Positions 23,111 to 32,899 of a stretch of 64,000 nt of DNA are shown here, piece after piece. Made by a program: the position numbers and the translations under genes. Positions within the stretch are counted from its first letter, which is position 1; each line of letters starts with the position of its first letter. Under the pieces are notes generated by a model. The model was not told the DNA's origin, made no database searches, and saw nothing but the letters and a program-made list of their open reading frames with translations. Source of the DNA: Salticus scenicus (Eukaryota; Arthropoda; Arachnida; Araneae; Salticidae); NCBI GenBank assembly GCA_963930645.1, contig OZ005648.1, positions 103,392,167 through 103,456,166 on the forward strand, written 5' to 3'.

Positions 23111-23301
23111 CCTGGTAGTTAATATTCGGTAGTATTATTAGTTCCGCCCTTTTCTCTTCCAACAATAAATTTTTACAGTGATATTCTCCAAATGCAATTG
23201 CGATTAAAAAAGAAGAAAAAAAAAATATATATGTACTTGTGTGAAAAAGAGGACGGGGCTAAAAATACTACGGAATATTAATTAGTATGTTGCAGGGTAT
23301 G
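23111..23301. mobile_element. palindromic MITE, subfamily B (copy B1)
   Basis: Left 'tagttaatattcggtagtat' and right 'actacggaatattaattagt', with core 'ttccgcccttttctc' / 'gaggacggggctaaaaatac'. Ends at gcagggtatg. The left outermost bases are degraded at the junction with the palindrome. Confidence 0.7.
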
Positions 23302-23459
23302 TAATCATTTTTCAAGCCCTTTGGTTGTCTCTGATTTCGCTTTTTTTAATCAGTATATAATTAAATATTTCATTAGAGAATATATTTGAGATTGGTCAGA
23401 TAACATTCTCTGAAAAATGTGCTATATTTTTCATTTCAAATGTGTCATCGTGGCTATTG

Positions 23460-23656
23460 CATACTTGCCAACCATCTCATTATGAATCGTAACACTTTTT
23501 GTACCCGCCTTTTTTTTCACACCAGTCTTTTTTTAGAGTAATTTTATTCTTATATAATCGTAACTACATTTGGAGAAATTCACTCTGAAATTGAAGTGGT
23601 GTGTAAAAAGGGGCGTAACGATGTTACGATTATTAATGAGATGGTTGGCAAGTATG
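23460..23656. mobile_element. palindromic MITE, subfamily A (copy A4)
   Basis: A compact copy (197 bp) from catacttgccaaccatctca to tgagatggttggcaagtatg. Core: 'ttgtacccgcctttttttt', 'tcgtaactacatttggagaa', 'aaggggcgtaacgatgttac'. It is inverted relative to A2 and A3 by core order. No target duplication recognised. Confidence 0.85.
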
Positions 23657-23861
23657 TACATATCTATCATTTCAAAAACTAGGAGGCTCTGCCCCCTGCT
23701 CGCTCCGTTCATCAACCACCAATGGATCCTTCACCTCCCCCCCCCTCCACCCACATTCGCTTCGCTCATTAACCCCGCGGGGCTATACCTGCCTTTTCAC
23801 AGCTCTGTCTTTCATTCAGTAAGAATATTTATAACACATTAACATAGGCCAAAAGCAAAAC
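23657..23861. other. no gene seen
   Basis: A short C-rich patch (about 23690-23800, including a C run) without a recognisable frame. Confidence 0.45.
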
Positions 23862-23900
23862 AATACTATAGAGATAATAGCTGGAGACTTGGCGTTGGAA

Positions 23901-24192
23901 TATTAAAACAGGAATAAAATACTACGCCAGGAACGCCAAAGAAAAATTATTGAGGTGCATACAGCTGTTTCGGTAGCCTAAAGCGTACCGTCTTCAGTGC
24001 AAAAAGAATTCTGAATCTGGAGAAGTGCTCGTATATATAGGAAAGGGACCGGATTTAGTTCAACCAATAGGATTACGGAAGAGGTGGGGAGTGTGGCCAA
24101 TAGGAATTAAGGAATGTGTAGCTGTGTAAACAGTAGAAAAATTAAGGAAATGTGGACTGAATGTAAAATTTCCAACAATCAGACAAATAGGG
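23901..24192. repeat. Penelope pLTR, left arm of inverted pair
   Basis: 292 bp, highly similar in reverse complement to 24786-25076. Contains the hammerhead-like motif on the minus strand and encodes the last residues of the GIY-YIG frame. A few substitutions and short indels separate the arms (for example ggaagaggtgggg against its partner), suggesting a moderate age. Confidence 0.9.
23956..24001 (-). ncRNA. hammerhead-like motif in left pLTR
   Basis: The reverse complement of the motif at 24976-25021, with the same stem I (TGCA), CTGAAGA, stem II (GGTA/TACC), GAAAC and GTA elements. Confidence 0.55.
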
Positions 24193-24864
24193 AACAACGA
24201 AAACACAATTTACAAGGTTTTTAAAATTTTTATAAATATGAAAAGCTTCAAAGAAATCGAGTTCATGAATGGATTTAGGTCTGCAAATTATTTTAGCTGA
24301 ATTAAATTTAAAATTATGATTTTCCTCCCAGCAATGTTTAGAAATAGCCGATTTATTGGTTTCTTGTTTGCGGACGTAATTCATATGTTCTTTTAGACGA
24401 AATTTAAGACTGCGTTTAGTTTGGCCAATATATGATAAACCACACTGACAGGAAATACTATAAATGCCCCAAGAATTATGCATAACAATAGGATCTTTTA
24501 ACTGAGAAAAGGTGAGTTTATCGGAAGGCGAAAATATTATTTTAAAATCATATTGTTTGAGAATTTTAGCTATGGTTTGACTGGTTTTAGAAAAATAGGG
24601 TAAAACAATACTGATATTAGATGTGACTGATTTAGTAGACGAAATACGAGGGAGTTGTAATTTCTGGATAGCTTTGTCTATAATGGAAGGGTCATAACCT
24701 CTGTCAATTGCGATGGCTTTTAGGTATTTAATTTCAGATTTCAATAAAATAGGATTAAAACCTTGTAAATTGTAAATTCGCTGTACCCTATTTGTCTGAT
24801 TGTTGGAAATTTTACATTCAGTCCACATTTCCTTAATTTTTCTACTGTTTACAGAGCTGCACAT
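24142..24864 (-). pseudogene. Penelope-like protein C-terminus: linker plus GIY-YIG endonuclease
   Basis: 240 codons. The Met at 24864 lies inside the right pLTR, so the first ~26 residues are probably not native; the real protein would be longer and start with an RT domain that is absent. Residues ~27-70 (…LKSEIKYLKAIAIDRGYDP…) fit the end of the RT thumb. Residues ~86-126 fit the linker, including VLPYFSKTSQTIAKILKQY and the KD at 123-124. GIY is at 133-135 and YIG at 145-147; Arg156 and Glu201/Glu206 are candidate catalytic residues. SCQCG (138-142) with KHCWEENH (176-183) resembles the extra Cys/His motif of Penelope endonucleases. In the full element this nuclease cuts target DNA for target-primed reverse transcription. 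Here the frame is open, but the protein is only a remnant. Confidence 0.85.
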
Positions 24865-25076
24865 TCCTTAATTCCTATTGGCCACACTCCCCACCTCCTC
24901 GTAACCCTATTGGTTGAACTAAATCCGGTCCCTCTCCTATATATACGAGCACTTCTCCAGATTCAGAATTCTTTTTGCACTGAAGACGGTACGCTTTAGG
25001 CTACCGAAACAGCTGTATGCACCTCAATAGCTTTTCTTTGGCGTTTCTGACGTAGTATTTTATTCCTGTTTTAATA
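24786..25076. repeat. Penelope pLTR, right arm of inverted pair
   Basis: 291 bp, inverted partner of 23901-24192. Contains tatatatacgagc-type promoter-like sequence near 24940-24955 ahead of the hammerhead-like motif. Confidence 0.9.
24976..25021 (+). ncRNA. hammerhead-like motif in right pLTR
   Basis: In order: stem I strand TGCA (24976-24979), CTGAAGA (24980-24986), one extra C, stem II GGTA closing with TACC, GAAAC, loop AGCT, GTA, stem I strand TGCA (25018-25021). Position 7 of the core is variable in hammerheads, so CTGAAGA is acceptable. As in the 10491-10544 motif, one extra base precedes stem II. This is the arrangement reported for Penelope-like elements, where it processes the RNA. 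Activity here is untested. Confidence 0.55.
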
Positions 25077-25086
25077 CTATAGAGAT

Positions 25087-25224
25087 CCCTGTATTTGATA
25101 TAACATTGATATATATTTAATGCTACGTCATGTTTTAAATGACATAATACGTCAAAAATCAATTTTAATGTTCGACGACTTCTCAACAGTTTGCCACTAT
25201 TTTGGGAGGAAACGTATGCTAGAT
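25087..25224. other. no gene seen
   Basis: Short AT-rich flank between the Penelope insertion and the hAT-like MITE. Confidence 0.5.
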
Positions 25225-25550
25225 CATAGTAGTCAACCTTTTTATACCTACCCATTTTTGTATCTCGTAGTGAAATATTCCACAACCGCCCACCAGTTTC
25301 ATAATCATGGCGATTTGTAGAGAAGAGATGTAACTTTATGAAATATATAAAACAAAGTTATAGCAAGTTAAACATATAATAACAAAGCATATATTAACAA
25401 AGCATATATTCATTTGTATGTTTTTAAAAAATCAATCAAATATAAAAAAAATAAAAAAGTATGTGCTTCGGTATTGGACAAAATCTCTACCGCATACCAT
25501 AAAATCTGAAATGTCCACTAATAGGCGGTAAAAAAAGTTGACTACCACTG
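25225..25550. mobile_element. hAT-like MITE with TAGTCAAC/GTTGACTA ends
   Basis: Left end catagtagtcaaccttttta and right end aaaaaagttgactaccactg form imperfect inverted repeats (consensus CAGTGGTAGTCAAC). Flanks TGCTAGAT and TGATAGAC look like a worn 8-bp target duplication, as in hAT elements. A minus-strand frame overlapping the left part (about 25060-25330) has no clear transposase motif. Confidence 0.6.
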
Positions 25551-25558
25551 TGATAGAC

Positions 25559-25868
25559 TATAGCCTCCTAAACTAGATGTCTTCCGCATGGCTCGGAAAC
25601 TTGGCGGTAGACAGCGCCACCTGGTACAGATTGCGAGACTGTTTTATTCAACAGTCACCAAAAATTTTTAAAAGTGGGATTTGATATACATAAATGGCGA
25701 ATAGAATCGAAGAAACGTCAATTATATGTATCATATATCACTTCTTAAAATTATTGGTGACAGTTCAATAAAAAAGTCCCGCAATTTGTACCAGGTGGCG
25801 TTGTCTACCGCTTGAACTGCTGCCAAGTTTCCGAGCCACTCGGAAGGCATCTAGTTTAGGAGGCTATG
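25559..25868. mobile_element. S-family MITE, full copy (S2)
   Basis: Starts tatagcctcctaaactagat and ends atctagtttaggaggctatg. Inside the ends, 'ggtagacagcgccacctggt' is mirrored by 'accaggtggcgttgtctacc'; the centre has 'gaagaaacgtcaattatatg' and 'ggtgacagttcaataaaaaa'. About 310 bp, non-coding. Confidence 0.85.
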
Positions 25869-26279
25869 GCTAGACACATAAAATATACAGCGACAACAGA
25901 AACTCTTTTTTTTTCTTTAATAAGAGCAGAGATAATTTCGTAATATCGAAACCATTTAGCATTACAGCTTTAGTATATGATCCCCTGGTAGACTTTTAAA
26001 TTTTTGTCTTGTTTAAAGAAATTATGAATTTATTTTTTCTAATGCCTATATTTTTACTTTTGCACTTTTTTAGTTAATTTAGGACAATATATAATATTCT
26101 GAGTAATATTTTATTTCTAATATACATTTAGGCTTTAAATGGTGCTTGCAGCAGCAGAAATGCAACTTTTTAACGAGCAATTTTTCTAGAATATTTTTTA
26201 GTCAGACATATTGAAAATAAATGTGATAAATATAAACTTATGTGATTATTGTAAATATTTTTAACATTTCAATATTATA

Positions 26280-26314
<35 letters not shown>

Positions 26315-26868
26315 TATTGTACTTTTTAAAAATTTATTTATATATTTAAGCTATAGCTAGTGTTAAAATGGCTATTGTGGTTGCAAAAATGAATTCATTG
26401 GCGAAAAACGTCCGAGCTATTTCATCTCTAAATTTTAAAAATCTCTAAATTAATCATACTAAAGATGTGCCAATTGTTTACATATGTGTTGAGTTAAAAC
26501 AAACTAAATCTTTATATAATCTAATCTAAGCTGTTTTCTCTTAAATTTAGTTTCGAAAACTTCTTGGCTTAATTTTAAAACTATAGCAACAGTTGTTTAA
26601 CACAATCATGATATTCATAATTAAATCTTATTCGCCTGACGTTAAAATAAATTTAATCAAATATAAACTAACTTTCATTTCATCTGGATAAAATTTTTGC
26701 TTAATGTTTTTAAAATATCGTTTTCTTTTTTTCTCATTTAATTTTCTAAGAGTAGGAAAAGCACATCTGCAGACGATAAATTACAATTCTAATTTTTTTT
26801 TTTTTTTAATTGAAAATATCCAAGACAACGCTTTTTATTTTCACGATAAATTTCTTTGTTCCAAGTAG
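25869..26868. other. AT-rich spacer with an ATT microsatellite
   Basis: An (ATT)n run occurs at about 26280-26320. No gene seen. Confidence 0.6.
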
Positions 26869-27750
26869 CATAGCTGCCAAGTTTTCAACCGTTTGAATGC
26901 TGAAGCATTTTCTGAAATACATCCTTCAATTGCTACCGCTATGTCAGGCCTCAATAAAAGTTTTCCCGGTGTGAATATTTAATTTCAGTTTAGTAAATAA
27001 TTCGATTACGATCATGCCAACTGGAAAACCACGCCTTGCAGTAAAAATTAAAAAAAATCCAAGTAAGCAGGAAGCGAAAGGAAATGTATAAATGTGTATT
27101 TTTATGAATAAATTATTTATCCTCGATAGACCTTTCTACAGAAATAAAATATGAAATTTTCTATGATCTATAAAAACACACCTAATTAATGAAAACCACG
27201 CCTTACTGTAGCGTTTCCAAAAGGTCAATTTAAGTATCAATAAAGGATGAATAAAAACAAAAAACCTGTTTTACCATTAATAATTGTCCACACACAATGT
27301 TTTACGAAAATTTAGGATCAACGAAAAAATCCAATTTTGTTTTCCAAATATGCAATTCAGCGTAGTGAAGGGCGTATTTTGATAAAATTTTATCGAGACT
27401 CCGCCCATTCTTATTTTTTTTCCAACTTATTTCACAAATATAATTATATATTTTTTAAAAATGATGAAACGAACGTCGTAATATTGTATGCTTCAAAAAT
27501 CATGTTAGATAGTTCTCTTTCGAAAGAAATGCATTTAATTGATTTCAGTGATTAGAGTATTGACGTTGTTTTCTGGTAATATTTTTTGAGCATTAAAAAA
27601 AATAATAATACTAAAAAAAAAAAAAAAAAAAACATAATTACTCATACAATTGCCAGTTAATTTATTAATTCTTTTTATGTTTTACAAATAAATAATGAAA
27701 TAAAAGAACTTTATAAAATAAATAAGCAAATATATAAATATATATATACG

Positions 27751-27924
27751 GAGCTGCCAACCTAAACCGGTTAATTGTTAGTACCGCCCATTTTTCTACA
27801 CCACTTTATTTTTAGAGTATTTGTTTTCTTAATTATCGTAAATATATTTGAAGAAAATTACTCTATTAAAGTGGTGTAGAAAAATGGACGGTACTAACAA
27901 TTTGCCAGATTAGGGTAGCAGCTC
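27751..27924. mobile_element. palindromic MITE, subfamily D (copy D1)
   Basis: gagctgccaacctaaaccgg at the left, gggtagcagctc at the right, with the core 'gttagtaccgcccatttttc' mirrored by 'aaaaatggacggtactaaca'. It is embedded in a (TA)n tract (27740s and ~27927-27962), which may have been its target. Confidence 0.75.
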
Positions 27925-27963
<39 letters not shown>

Positions 27964-28082
27964 GTTTACTTCTTGTAAAAGAGAATAATGAAAACAAAAT
28001 GTTTACCAACTGTGTTTTGGTTCTGAATGGTTGATTTTATTTACGTGAAAAAATTAAATTAAAATTCCGGTTATAGCGTAAT

Positions 28083-28120
28083 TGTACTTCTCGCAGCGCT
28101 GTCGCGCTGCGTGAAGTACA
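28083..28120. other. strong GC-rich hairpin in P1
   Basis: TGTACTTCTCGCAGCGC, loop TGTC, GCGCTGCGTGAAGTACA: 17-bp arms with one mismatch. A smaller hairpin of the same kind (GCAGCGC-TATC-GCGCTGC) lies at 28140-28157. Both are subterminal in P1 and may be transposase-binding repeats. Confidence 0.7.
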
Positions 28121-28229
28121 GTTTTCGAGATTGATCATTGCAGCGCTATCGCGCTGCTTAGCAGTCAAACGGTTAAATTATTCCGGTCTATTTTTAGCCC
28201 CGCCTTTCTTTCATAACACATTTTTTTAA

Positions 28230-28266
<37 letters not shown>

Positions 28267-28362
28267 CTGATTTTCTCGAAGTTATATATTTAAAGAAAAA
28301 TTTTCTGTAAATACTGTGCCACGAAATAAAGGCGGGGTTAGAAATACTCCGGAATAAATTAA

Positions 28363-28675
28363 CACTTTCGTGACCGCATGTTTTTGTCTTTTTGACAGTA
28401 AGGTCCGCCTGTAGGCGTTATTCTCCCAAGTTACAATACTGCAGAACAAAATTTTCTGTTTTCACATTTATAGTACAAATGGATATACATTACAATTGTA
28501 TTCTTAATAAGCAAAGTATTTGTGTCCATCGTATAATAATCCATTTGATTGTAAAAATATGAATATTGGGTATACACTTAAGAAATAAATAACATACAAA
28601 TTACGAAAGAAACGCCCACTGGCGGAGTTACAGATTTTCAAATGACGTGAATCTACATCAGCGGTCTGGAAAATG
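28363..28675. mobile_element. piggyBac-type (TTAA) MITE P2
   Basis: CACTTTCGTGACCGC at the left and the degenerate complement (gcggtctggaaaatg) at the right, with TTAA on each side (28359-28362 and 28676-28679). The interior ('tctttttgacagtaaggtcc', 'aaagaaacgcccactggcgg', 'ttcaaatgacgtgaatc') matches the copy at 44751-45047 in the opposite orientation. Confidence 0.8.
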
Positions 28676-28695
28676 TTAAAATGTTTGCAGCTATG

Positions 28696-28728
28696 TTAAT
28701 ACAAGCTTTCGCATTAATTTATTTTCTG

Positions 28729-28759
<31 letters not shown>

Positions 28760-29096
28760 TTATGTGTATGTGTATATATATACATTTTATACCGTTGATT
28801 ACATCTTAATTTTCTTGGGGAAAATGTTGACTGAGACAGAAAAGCAACGTATTAAGAGAGCTATTTGCAAATTGGCAAATAGAGTAACTTTGTTAACGCG
28901 AGATTTTTAATTGATAACTTCGTTAATTAAGACGATAGAAATTTCTAACTAAGAGAAATGTATTCCTTGGATTATGGGTCAAATCACAGTACCTTTGACG
29001 ACCCAGAGGAACCTCCCGTTCCCGAGAAGATGTGGTCGAAGGCAAAAAAATTTGATGTTGTTGGCAGTAGCTTTTTTTTTTTAAATATTCACTGTT
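28696..29096. other. no gene seen; (TG)n microsatellite
   Basis: (TG)n at about 28735-28760. Otherwise a spacer. Confidence 0.6.
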
Positions 29097-30155
29097 GAAA
29101 CACACTTCTAAAAAATAAGCAGAATCTTCTCATTTTTGAGAAGTTTCATTTTTTAAAATAGTTCCGGTTAGAATTTCTCATTTTAAAGATTTTTTTCCTC
29201 ATTTAACTATTCACTTCAAATTTTACATCATTTTATATAGACTTGATGATTTTTCTAGAACAAAATATTCTAGAATACGAAAATTTTTGAAAATGCATAA
29301 TATTAACTGAATAATCAACATAATGACATTATGAATAAATGAAAAAAAAAAAAAAAAAAAAAAAAAAACAATTTTGATTTAAACAAAAAGCATTTTTAAA
29401 CAATTTCCTTTGACAGGCAACCCACAATCTCTTATTTCGTAGCCCGATGCTTTACCTCGGAGCCACGGTATTCACAAATGGTGTTTATGTTCGTTACAAT
29501 AATACAAGAGTGAATTTGAAATGAATAATTAAATGAGGGAAAAATATTCTTAATTAAATATAAGATTAAAAGAAAAAAAAAAAACCTTTTTATATATCAC
29601 GTTTTTAAATTTTCTGATGAATCATAGCTACAGAACATTAGCACTTATAAATGTGTATAAAATTTTTTAAAATGATAATAACGTCAATGACGTTTGTGAG
29701 ATACACAATTTAACTTTTTATAATTTTTTAATGTTCACGTATAAATAAATGTATTTATTCTTATGTCGAAAGAAAATGAACTCTTTTTTTTTAGTGGGGG
29801 GGGGGGGGGGGCAACAATTAAATTATAGCTAATATTATAATGGCTACTTTTAAAGCTGTTAGGAGATTATTATTTTCATATTTTAATTAATTAAAAGAAA
29901 ACTAATCAAAAATTCGAAAATCGGGCTTCGAAGTATTGTGTTGTCATCGGGTTCTGAGCTATTCGAAAAGTTCCAAATGTCTAGATAGTAGGGACGTTAG
30001 TTAACAATCGATTGCAAGATTTATACCGGACAAACAAACCAGAGTGGAAGTTAATAAAAACATGGTAAACTGAGAAGTTCCTACTCGGAGCTATTATAAG
30101 AAGTGACGCTTTTCAAAAATAAGAAAATCCTGCTTATTTTTTAGAAATGTGTTTT
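29097..30155. mobile_element. inverted-repeat element of unknown class (family H)
   Basis: 'acttctaaaaaataagcaga' followed by 'tctcatttttgagaag' at 29104-29145 is mirrored near 30106-30155 ('tcaaaaataagaaaatcc', 'tgcttattttttagaaatgt'). A partial direct relative occurs at about 30295-30360. The interior is AT-rich with long A and G runs, and holds a tRNA-like fragment. No ORF. Confidence 0.45.
29412..29475 (-). other. tRNA-like fragment (possible SINE head)
   Basis: The minus strand reads gtggctccgaggtaaagc, then atcgggctacgaaataag and a 'gtgggtt' stretch. This resembles a tRNA D-arm/A-box region and anticodon arm, but the B box is lost (gggttgcctgtc instead of GGTTCGANNCC). It is not a functional tRNA gene; probably a decayed tRNA-derived repeat. 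Confidence 0.35.
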
Positions 30156-30625
30156 AATAGTGCACATTATTCAATGGATTAATAAAATAAAATAAAAGTA
30201 ACGTCTTTCATGAAATTAAGTTATTAGTAATGGTACTTAATTTTACAAATATTCCCATTTTTGAGAAAGCAGCGGCCCCCGCATTTTATTAGAAAATTCT
30301 TCTCAAAATGAAATGAAGAGGCTTATCTTCTCATTTTTAAGTAGTTCATTTTTAAAAGTGTATAGAGATAAGACAAAGTATGTAATCTTTATATAAATAT
30401 TTTAAAAGGTTCATTGTTTAACAGAGATGACACGTATATTTATGTTTCATAATCTTATAATGACACTATTTTAAAATTCTCTATTTTCAGTTTCATATAT
30501 TGTAATTTATGTCACTCTACGAAAGAAAATAAACAATATCATAAATGTAAAATTAAAGCTTAGATATATATTACTTTATTTCCTTAATTCTGTATATTTA
30601 TTTATTTCATTTTATTTATTTATTT

Positions 30626-30656
<31 letters not shown>

Positions 30657-30707
30657 TGTGGATACTGTAGAGACTGTAGAGATTTTTAGCTATTATTATT
30701 ATTATTA
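30156..30707. repeat. AT-rich spacer with ATT/TATT microsatellites
   Basis: TTTA-rich tracts and (ATT)n at about 30600-30710. No gene seen. Confidence 0.6.
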
Positions 30708-31830
30708 TTGTGATGGCTCACACTACTCCAAAAAAGAATTTCTAATACAAATTTATTGTAAAACCTGTCCTGGGCAAAAGATAGATTCCTCGCACTGTGA
30801 CAATATGCTGATTGAAAAATTTAGGGAATAGCCGGATTCTTAAATATATTTACTCAGTCCAATAGCGTCAGAAATTTACAGCAAATTCTACACATTTTAG
30901 AAAAAAAAAATGCCTAAAATATAAACTTAGAGAACAAAATGTACAGAGAGGAAATATTGGTTTCGAATAAATCGTTTATTTCTAAAAAAAATACACCCTC
31001 ATTCCTCTGCTGTGTGGTGTGCTAAAGAAAAATATATCGATAAAACTGTGAATTGTGAAAAAATAAATAAATACATTCCCAGCATGATAGGATCAAGTAA
31101 TCAGTTTTGTTTACAAAGACGGGATTCTTTTATAACATATTACATATCAAAACTTCAAAGGCATGAAAATATGAGAACAGTTCTTGTATTGAGAAATAGA
31201 TATGATGTATTAGTTCTAATCCATTGTTAAAAATTACAGGTGTATTGTTAAATATTGCAGGTGTTAAAAATTGCAGAACCGGTTGCTTTCTTTAAACAGC
31301 GTTCAAATCGAAGGTATTTTTAATATAAAGTAAAATTATATGAAATGAAAATTAATAATGTTTAATATTTCTATTTATTCATCGAGGAAACAGTGGCATA
31401 ATTCCGTCTAATTTATCATTTTTAAAAACTAATTTAACGTAACTTTGAATTTTAAACTTTTAATGTAAATAATTAATCTTGTGTCTAAAAGTCTAAATTT
31501 TAATTTCGGAAAAAAATTATGAGTTTCCTATTTTAATAACTACCAACAGTTTATATAACTTTTTAGAAAAAAATTAAAAGTATTTTCCGCATTTGTATTA
31601 TTTCCTTTTTTAATATTCTTTCATACAAATGCAAAACGTTATATACATAAGTTTAACATTCGAAATATTATTTATTAATTGCACTTAAAGCAATTTTCCA
31701 AGGAAAATTAATGACTTACAATCCAAGCCTCGTTGCGTTTTCAAAGTTTTACTCGCATTTTAATACTTTACCACCGCTATCATTACCAAGAAATTTTCCT
31801 TGAAAACTTTTAAATGTTTTAATGCTAAAA
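30708..31830 (+). repeat. ~1.1-kb dispersed direct repeat, copy 1 of 3
   Basis: Shared landmarks, in order: a 'tctacacatttt' block, 'atattggtttcgaataaatc', a 'gtgtggtgtg' block, 'cagcatgataggatcaagta', 'atcagttttgtttacaaaga' and a 'taacatattacat' block. All recur in the same order at 32900-33965 and 36190-37440. A 72-codon frame at 31012-31230 has changes and stops in the other copies, so I do not call a gene. Confidence 0.75.
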
Positions 31831-31880
31831 TATTATTTAAAAAAAAAAAAAAAAAATGTTTTAAAAATGTGACGACAATT

Positions 31881-32154
31881 CAGTGATGCCAGATTGGGGA
31901 TTTTGTCCCCATTTTGGGGATTTTTGAGGCATCTGGGGACAATTCTGGGGACCAAATATTTGTGGGGACTTCTTGGGGAATTTAAAAATTTTTGGGGACA
32001 AATCTGGAGAGTTCAACTTTTTGTAAATGTTGGCATCGTAATGATTTATCCCTACATCTAGGGACTTTCAATAGCTTTATTGATATTTGGGGATTTTTTT
32101 CAAAAATTGCCTTCATTTGGGGAAAAATATGAGCTTTCCATGGCTTAAATCTGT

Positions 32155-32190
<36 letters not shown>

Positions 32191-32313
32191 AAAATTTTTT
32201 TATTTTCCCTTTTTAGTAGAAACCAAGTTGGGGATTTTTCCGAAAAAACCCCCTGATTTGGGGAAATTTGAAGACTTGTTTGGGGAAATAATTTTTGAAC
32301 ATCTGGCATCTAT
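31881..32313. mobile_element. TGGGGA-rich element with CAGTGATGCCAGAT end
   Basis: Begins cagtgatgccagattgggga; the right end 'catctggcatctatg' is the degenerate complement. The interior repeats TTGGGGA/TGGGGAC about a dozen times on the plus strand (for example 31895-31995 and 32225-32290), with a 30-nt T run in the middle. The ends resemble the CAGTGTTGCCAGA MITE at 11021. No target duplication found and no ORF. Confidence 0.55.
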
Positions 32314-32899
32314 GCGTACGGTGCCCAGGATTTCCACGGACAAAAGAACTTTTACAATAAATTTTATTTACTACCCAATCTCTAAAACACTATTTTTAAC
32401 CGATAAATTATTAAAAATTATTATCCCATTAAATTACATTCACCACTAATTATAATATGCAATGCTTGGTATTTTTAATTTCTGAAAATTAATGAAACAT
32501 GTATTTATTCAAAAATTGTGGTATTAAAAAATAAAACTATTTGCAACCTGTGTATGTAAACACAGTAAATACAAAATAATCTCCCCGTACACGGAGGGTT
32601 AATAAAATCATCGTAAAAGTTTAGAAACTCTGCAAGGCTAGTGTATCCCAACATTATGAAAACCTTTTCTCTATTTAAAAAAAAAAAAAGAAAGTAAGTA
32701 AATATTATTGGATACATATGGTGGGCAACGCCTAATCTAATCTACCTAACAAAATGTAAAGCCGCATATGACCATGTAGAACAGAATGTACCATCACAAA
32801 ATTGCCCTATTATCAACTGTTCCAGAGTTATATGACATATAAAATGTATGCATTTCCTTTGGAAAGTTAAGTATTTTTTTCTTTACTGCACTATAACAC
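32314..32899. other. no gene seen
   Basis: AT-rich spacer. Small frames at 32228-32449 and 32505-32717 have no motif. Confidence 0.5.

Larger units (their letters stand above)
23876..25072 (-). mobile_element. Penelope-like element, 5'-truncated, complete insertion
   Basis: Flanked by an exact 14-bp duplication AATACTATAGAGAT (23862-23875 and 25073-25086). Two ~290-bp inverted pLTR-like arms (23901-24192 and 24786-25076, overlapping the duplication by 4 bp) enclose ~590 bp coding for the C-terminal part of a Penelope protein on the minus strand. A 25-bp extension lies outside the left arm. The RT fingers/palm region is gone. Inverted pLTRs, a one-sided extension, a long target duplication and a GIY-YIG domain are the standard marks of EN+ Penelope-like elements. 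Confidence 0.85.
26889..28172. mobile_element. piggyBac-type (TTAA) non-autonomous element P1
   Basis: Ends CCGTTTGAATGCTGAAGCA (left) and the complement of CCGTTTGACTGCTAAGCA (right), flanked by TCAA (mutated TTAA, 26885-26888) and TTAA (28173-28176). 1284 bp without a transposase; a 72-codon frame at 27337-27555 has no motif. Near its right end are GC-rich hairpins (28083-28120 and 28140-28157). A D MITE and TA repeats lie inside. The P3 element at 39542 has the same CCGTTTG end. Confidence 0.65.
26869..28695. mobile_element. palindromic MITE, subfamily C (copy C2), twice interrupted
   Basis: The left end catagctgccaagtttt at 26869 and right end gcagctatg at 28695 belong to one MITE. Its core resumes at 28173 (ttaaattattccgg, ttagccccgcctttctttca) and again at 28300-28362 (aaaggcggggttagaaatac, ccggaataaatt). 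The two foreign blocks (26889-28172, 28363-28675) sit at TTAA-type sites that exist uninterrupted in other C copies, such as 42150-42180 (right arm) and 37471/62589 (left arm). Confidence 0.75.

Noticed and set aside
25060..25330. Minus-strand frame considered as a hAT transposase fragment
   Set aside because: It spans the end of the Penelope copy, unique DNA and a MITE end, so it is a composite of unrelated parts.
29412..29475. Functional tRNA gene
   Set aside because: The B box is broken and no acceptor stem pairs; a SINE-type relic at best.
31012..31230. 72-codon frame as a gene in the triplicated segment
   Set aside because: Not maintained in the two sister copies at the same position.
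31895..32290. Interstitial telomere from TTGGGG motifs
   Set aside because: Motifs are irregularly spaced and bounded by transposon-like ends. Arthropod telomeres are normally TTAGG.
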